Assembly (NCBI GenBank): GCA_946530505.1
Contig: CAMNAD010000112.1
Coordinates: 1 to 5,251 of the forward strand
DNA from: an uncultured Bacteroidales bacterium
Lineage (GTDB): Bacteria; Bacteroidota; Bacteroidia; Bacteroidales; UBA932
DNA: 5,251 nt
Direction: 5' to 3'
Shown: one piece after another, positions 4,894 to 5,251 of the stretch
How positions within the stretch are numbered: the first letter of the stretch is position 1
Layout of the letters: the number at the start of each line of letters is the position of its first letter
Position numbers and translations under genes: made by a program
The notes under the pieces: model-generated
Told to the model about the DNA's origin: nothing
What the model saw: only the letters and a program-made list of their open reading frames with translations
Database searches by the model: none

Positions 4894-5251
4894 ATGATAC
4901 TGATGGGAGTAGTGAATCTGACGCCGGATTCTTTCCGGGAGGATACCAGGGCGATGACGGCCGCGGCGGTGCGCCGGCGCGTGGAGTCGCTTCTGGAGAG
5001 GGGGTGCGGCATCATTGACTTCGGGGCCGTCTCCACACGCCCCGGCGCGGCGCAAGTCCCTGTCGAAACCGAATGGCAGCGCCTTCAGCCCGCCATCGAC
5101 GTCATACTAGACGGACGCTTGGTCACACTCCCCGAAACCGTCTCGCAGCTTTGCTGCTCGACCCCACCGTGCGCTTCGCTTACGGTCCCCCCTCTCAGCG
5201 TGCCGAGGGTGGCAGCGGTTTCGGGGAGTGTGCCAAGCGTCTCTCGAACTT
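4894..5251 (+). CDS. folP: Dihydropteroate synthase, N-terminal part, interrupted by a palindromic element and cut by the window edge
   Basis: FolP condenses p-aminobenzoate with the pterin pyrophosphate to give dihydropteroate, the target step of sulfonamides. From the ATG at 4894 the protein begins MILMGVVNLTPDSF, the first DHPS signature (MGxxNxTPDSF). At about residues 42-51 it has DFGAVSTRPG, matching the second signature (DxGxxSTRPG, with GA-V instead of the usual GGE/GGY). ETEWQRLQPAIDVI (59-71) then fits the helix that normally leads to the VSVDT strand. After about residue 72 the similarity ends, and the frame runs through a GC-rich inverted-repeat element (5114-5241) to the window end with no stop. 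An intact DHPS is about 270-290 residues, so at most a quarter is visible. The N terminus is also shorter than usual, starting at the first core strand. The gene could be a disrupted pseudogene, or the element could be tolerated as an in-frame insert. The bases after 5251 decide which. Confidence 0.8.
   Translation, partial: MILMGVVNLTPDSFREDTRAMTAAAVRRRVESLLERGCGIIDFGAVSTRPGAAQVPVETEWQRLQPAIDVILDGRLVTLPETVSQLCCSTPPCASLTVPPLSVPRVAAVSGSVPSVSRT
5114..5241. mobile_element. 128-bp palindromic element with cloverleaf-like fold inside folP
   Basis: The left arm 5114-5140 and right arm 5216-5241 are reverse complements over 26 bases, with a single extra T at 5123 in the left arm. Between them lie three consecutive hairpins. 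One is GCAGC-TTT-GCTGC at 5145-5157. The second is ACCGT...ACGGT at 5166-5186, with an inner GC/GC pair closing a TTC loop. The third is an 8-bp stem with one mismatch, 5187-5194 pairing with 5205-5212. Together they give a four-way, cloverleaf-like fold. No transposase gene is present and no clear target-site duplication flanks it, so it would be non-autonomous: a MITE, REP/BIME-like unit or Rickettsia-palindromic-element-like insert. It lies where conserved DHPS sequence is expected, which supports insertion. The fold is drawn by eye, not computed. Confidence 0.7.

Noticed and set aside
4146..5018. 290-codon plus-strand frame spanning tmk antisense, the repeat array and the folP start
   Set aside because: It overlaps two real genes in the wrong frame and is held open through the array by the 51-bp (17-codon) period.
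5114..5241. Rho-independent terminator
   Set aside because: The stem is far longer than usual, encloses further hairpins, has no T-tract, and lies inside the folP frame.
5101..5251. Target-site duplication flanking the palindromic element
   Set aside because: Comparing the bases before 5114 with those after 5241 shows no convincing direct repeat, and only 10 bases of right flank are available.

Overview
This 5.25 kb window looks like a chromosomal stretch of a GC-rich member of the Bacteroidota, probably order Bacteroidales. The evidence is four promoter-like TAnnTTTG boxes (the Bacteroidota -7 element) placed just upstream of four gene starts, weak or absent Shine-Dalgarno sequences, and gene families typical of gut Bacteroidales. 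No lower rank can be assigned from this sequence.

Layout. Positions 15-1123 (minus strand) hold a two-gene unit: rubrerythrin, then a small multi-pass membrane protein whose ATG overlaps the rubrerythrin stop (TGATG). A short intergenic region (1124-1221) carries divergent promoters for this unit and for sppA (1222-2955, plus), a full-length SppA-type membrane protease. sppA converges, with a 3-bp gap, on a second minus-strand unit: thymidylate kinase (tmk, 3981-4658), then a DoxX/MauE-like membrane protein with a thioredoxin-like C-terminal part (2959-3984), joined by an ATGA overlap. From 4659 to 4893 lies a 235-bp divergent intergenic region with three tandem 51-bp units, each carrying nested inverted repeats. 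The plus-strand folP (dihydropteroate synthase) then starts at 4894 and runs off the window.

Function. tmk (dTMP to dTDP) and folP (folate synthesis, needed by thymidylate synthase) share a divergent control region, so both sides touch thymidylate supply. Rubrerythrin detoxifies peroxide in anaerobes, and SppA removes membrane-bound signal peptides and peptides.

Most unusual parts. (1) After about 72 residues the DHPS similarity in folP stops at a 128-bp palindromic element (5114-5241). It has 26-bp arms that match except for one bulged base, and they enclose three consecutive hairpins, giving a cloverleaf-like fold. No stop codon occurs in any plus-strand frame across it. It could be a MITE/REP-like insertion that breaks folP, or an in-frame palindromic element. 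(2) The tmk-folP spacer holds a 51-bp tandem repeat array with two alternating dyad types, and the last unit covers the folP -35 region. (3) The -7 boxes of tmk and folP lie only 7 and 4 nt from the ATG, which predicts leaderless or nearly leaderless mRNAs.
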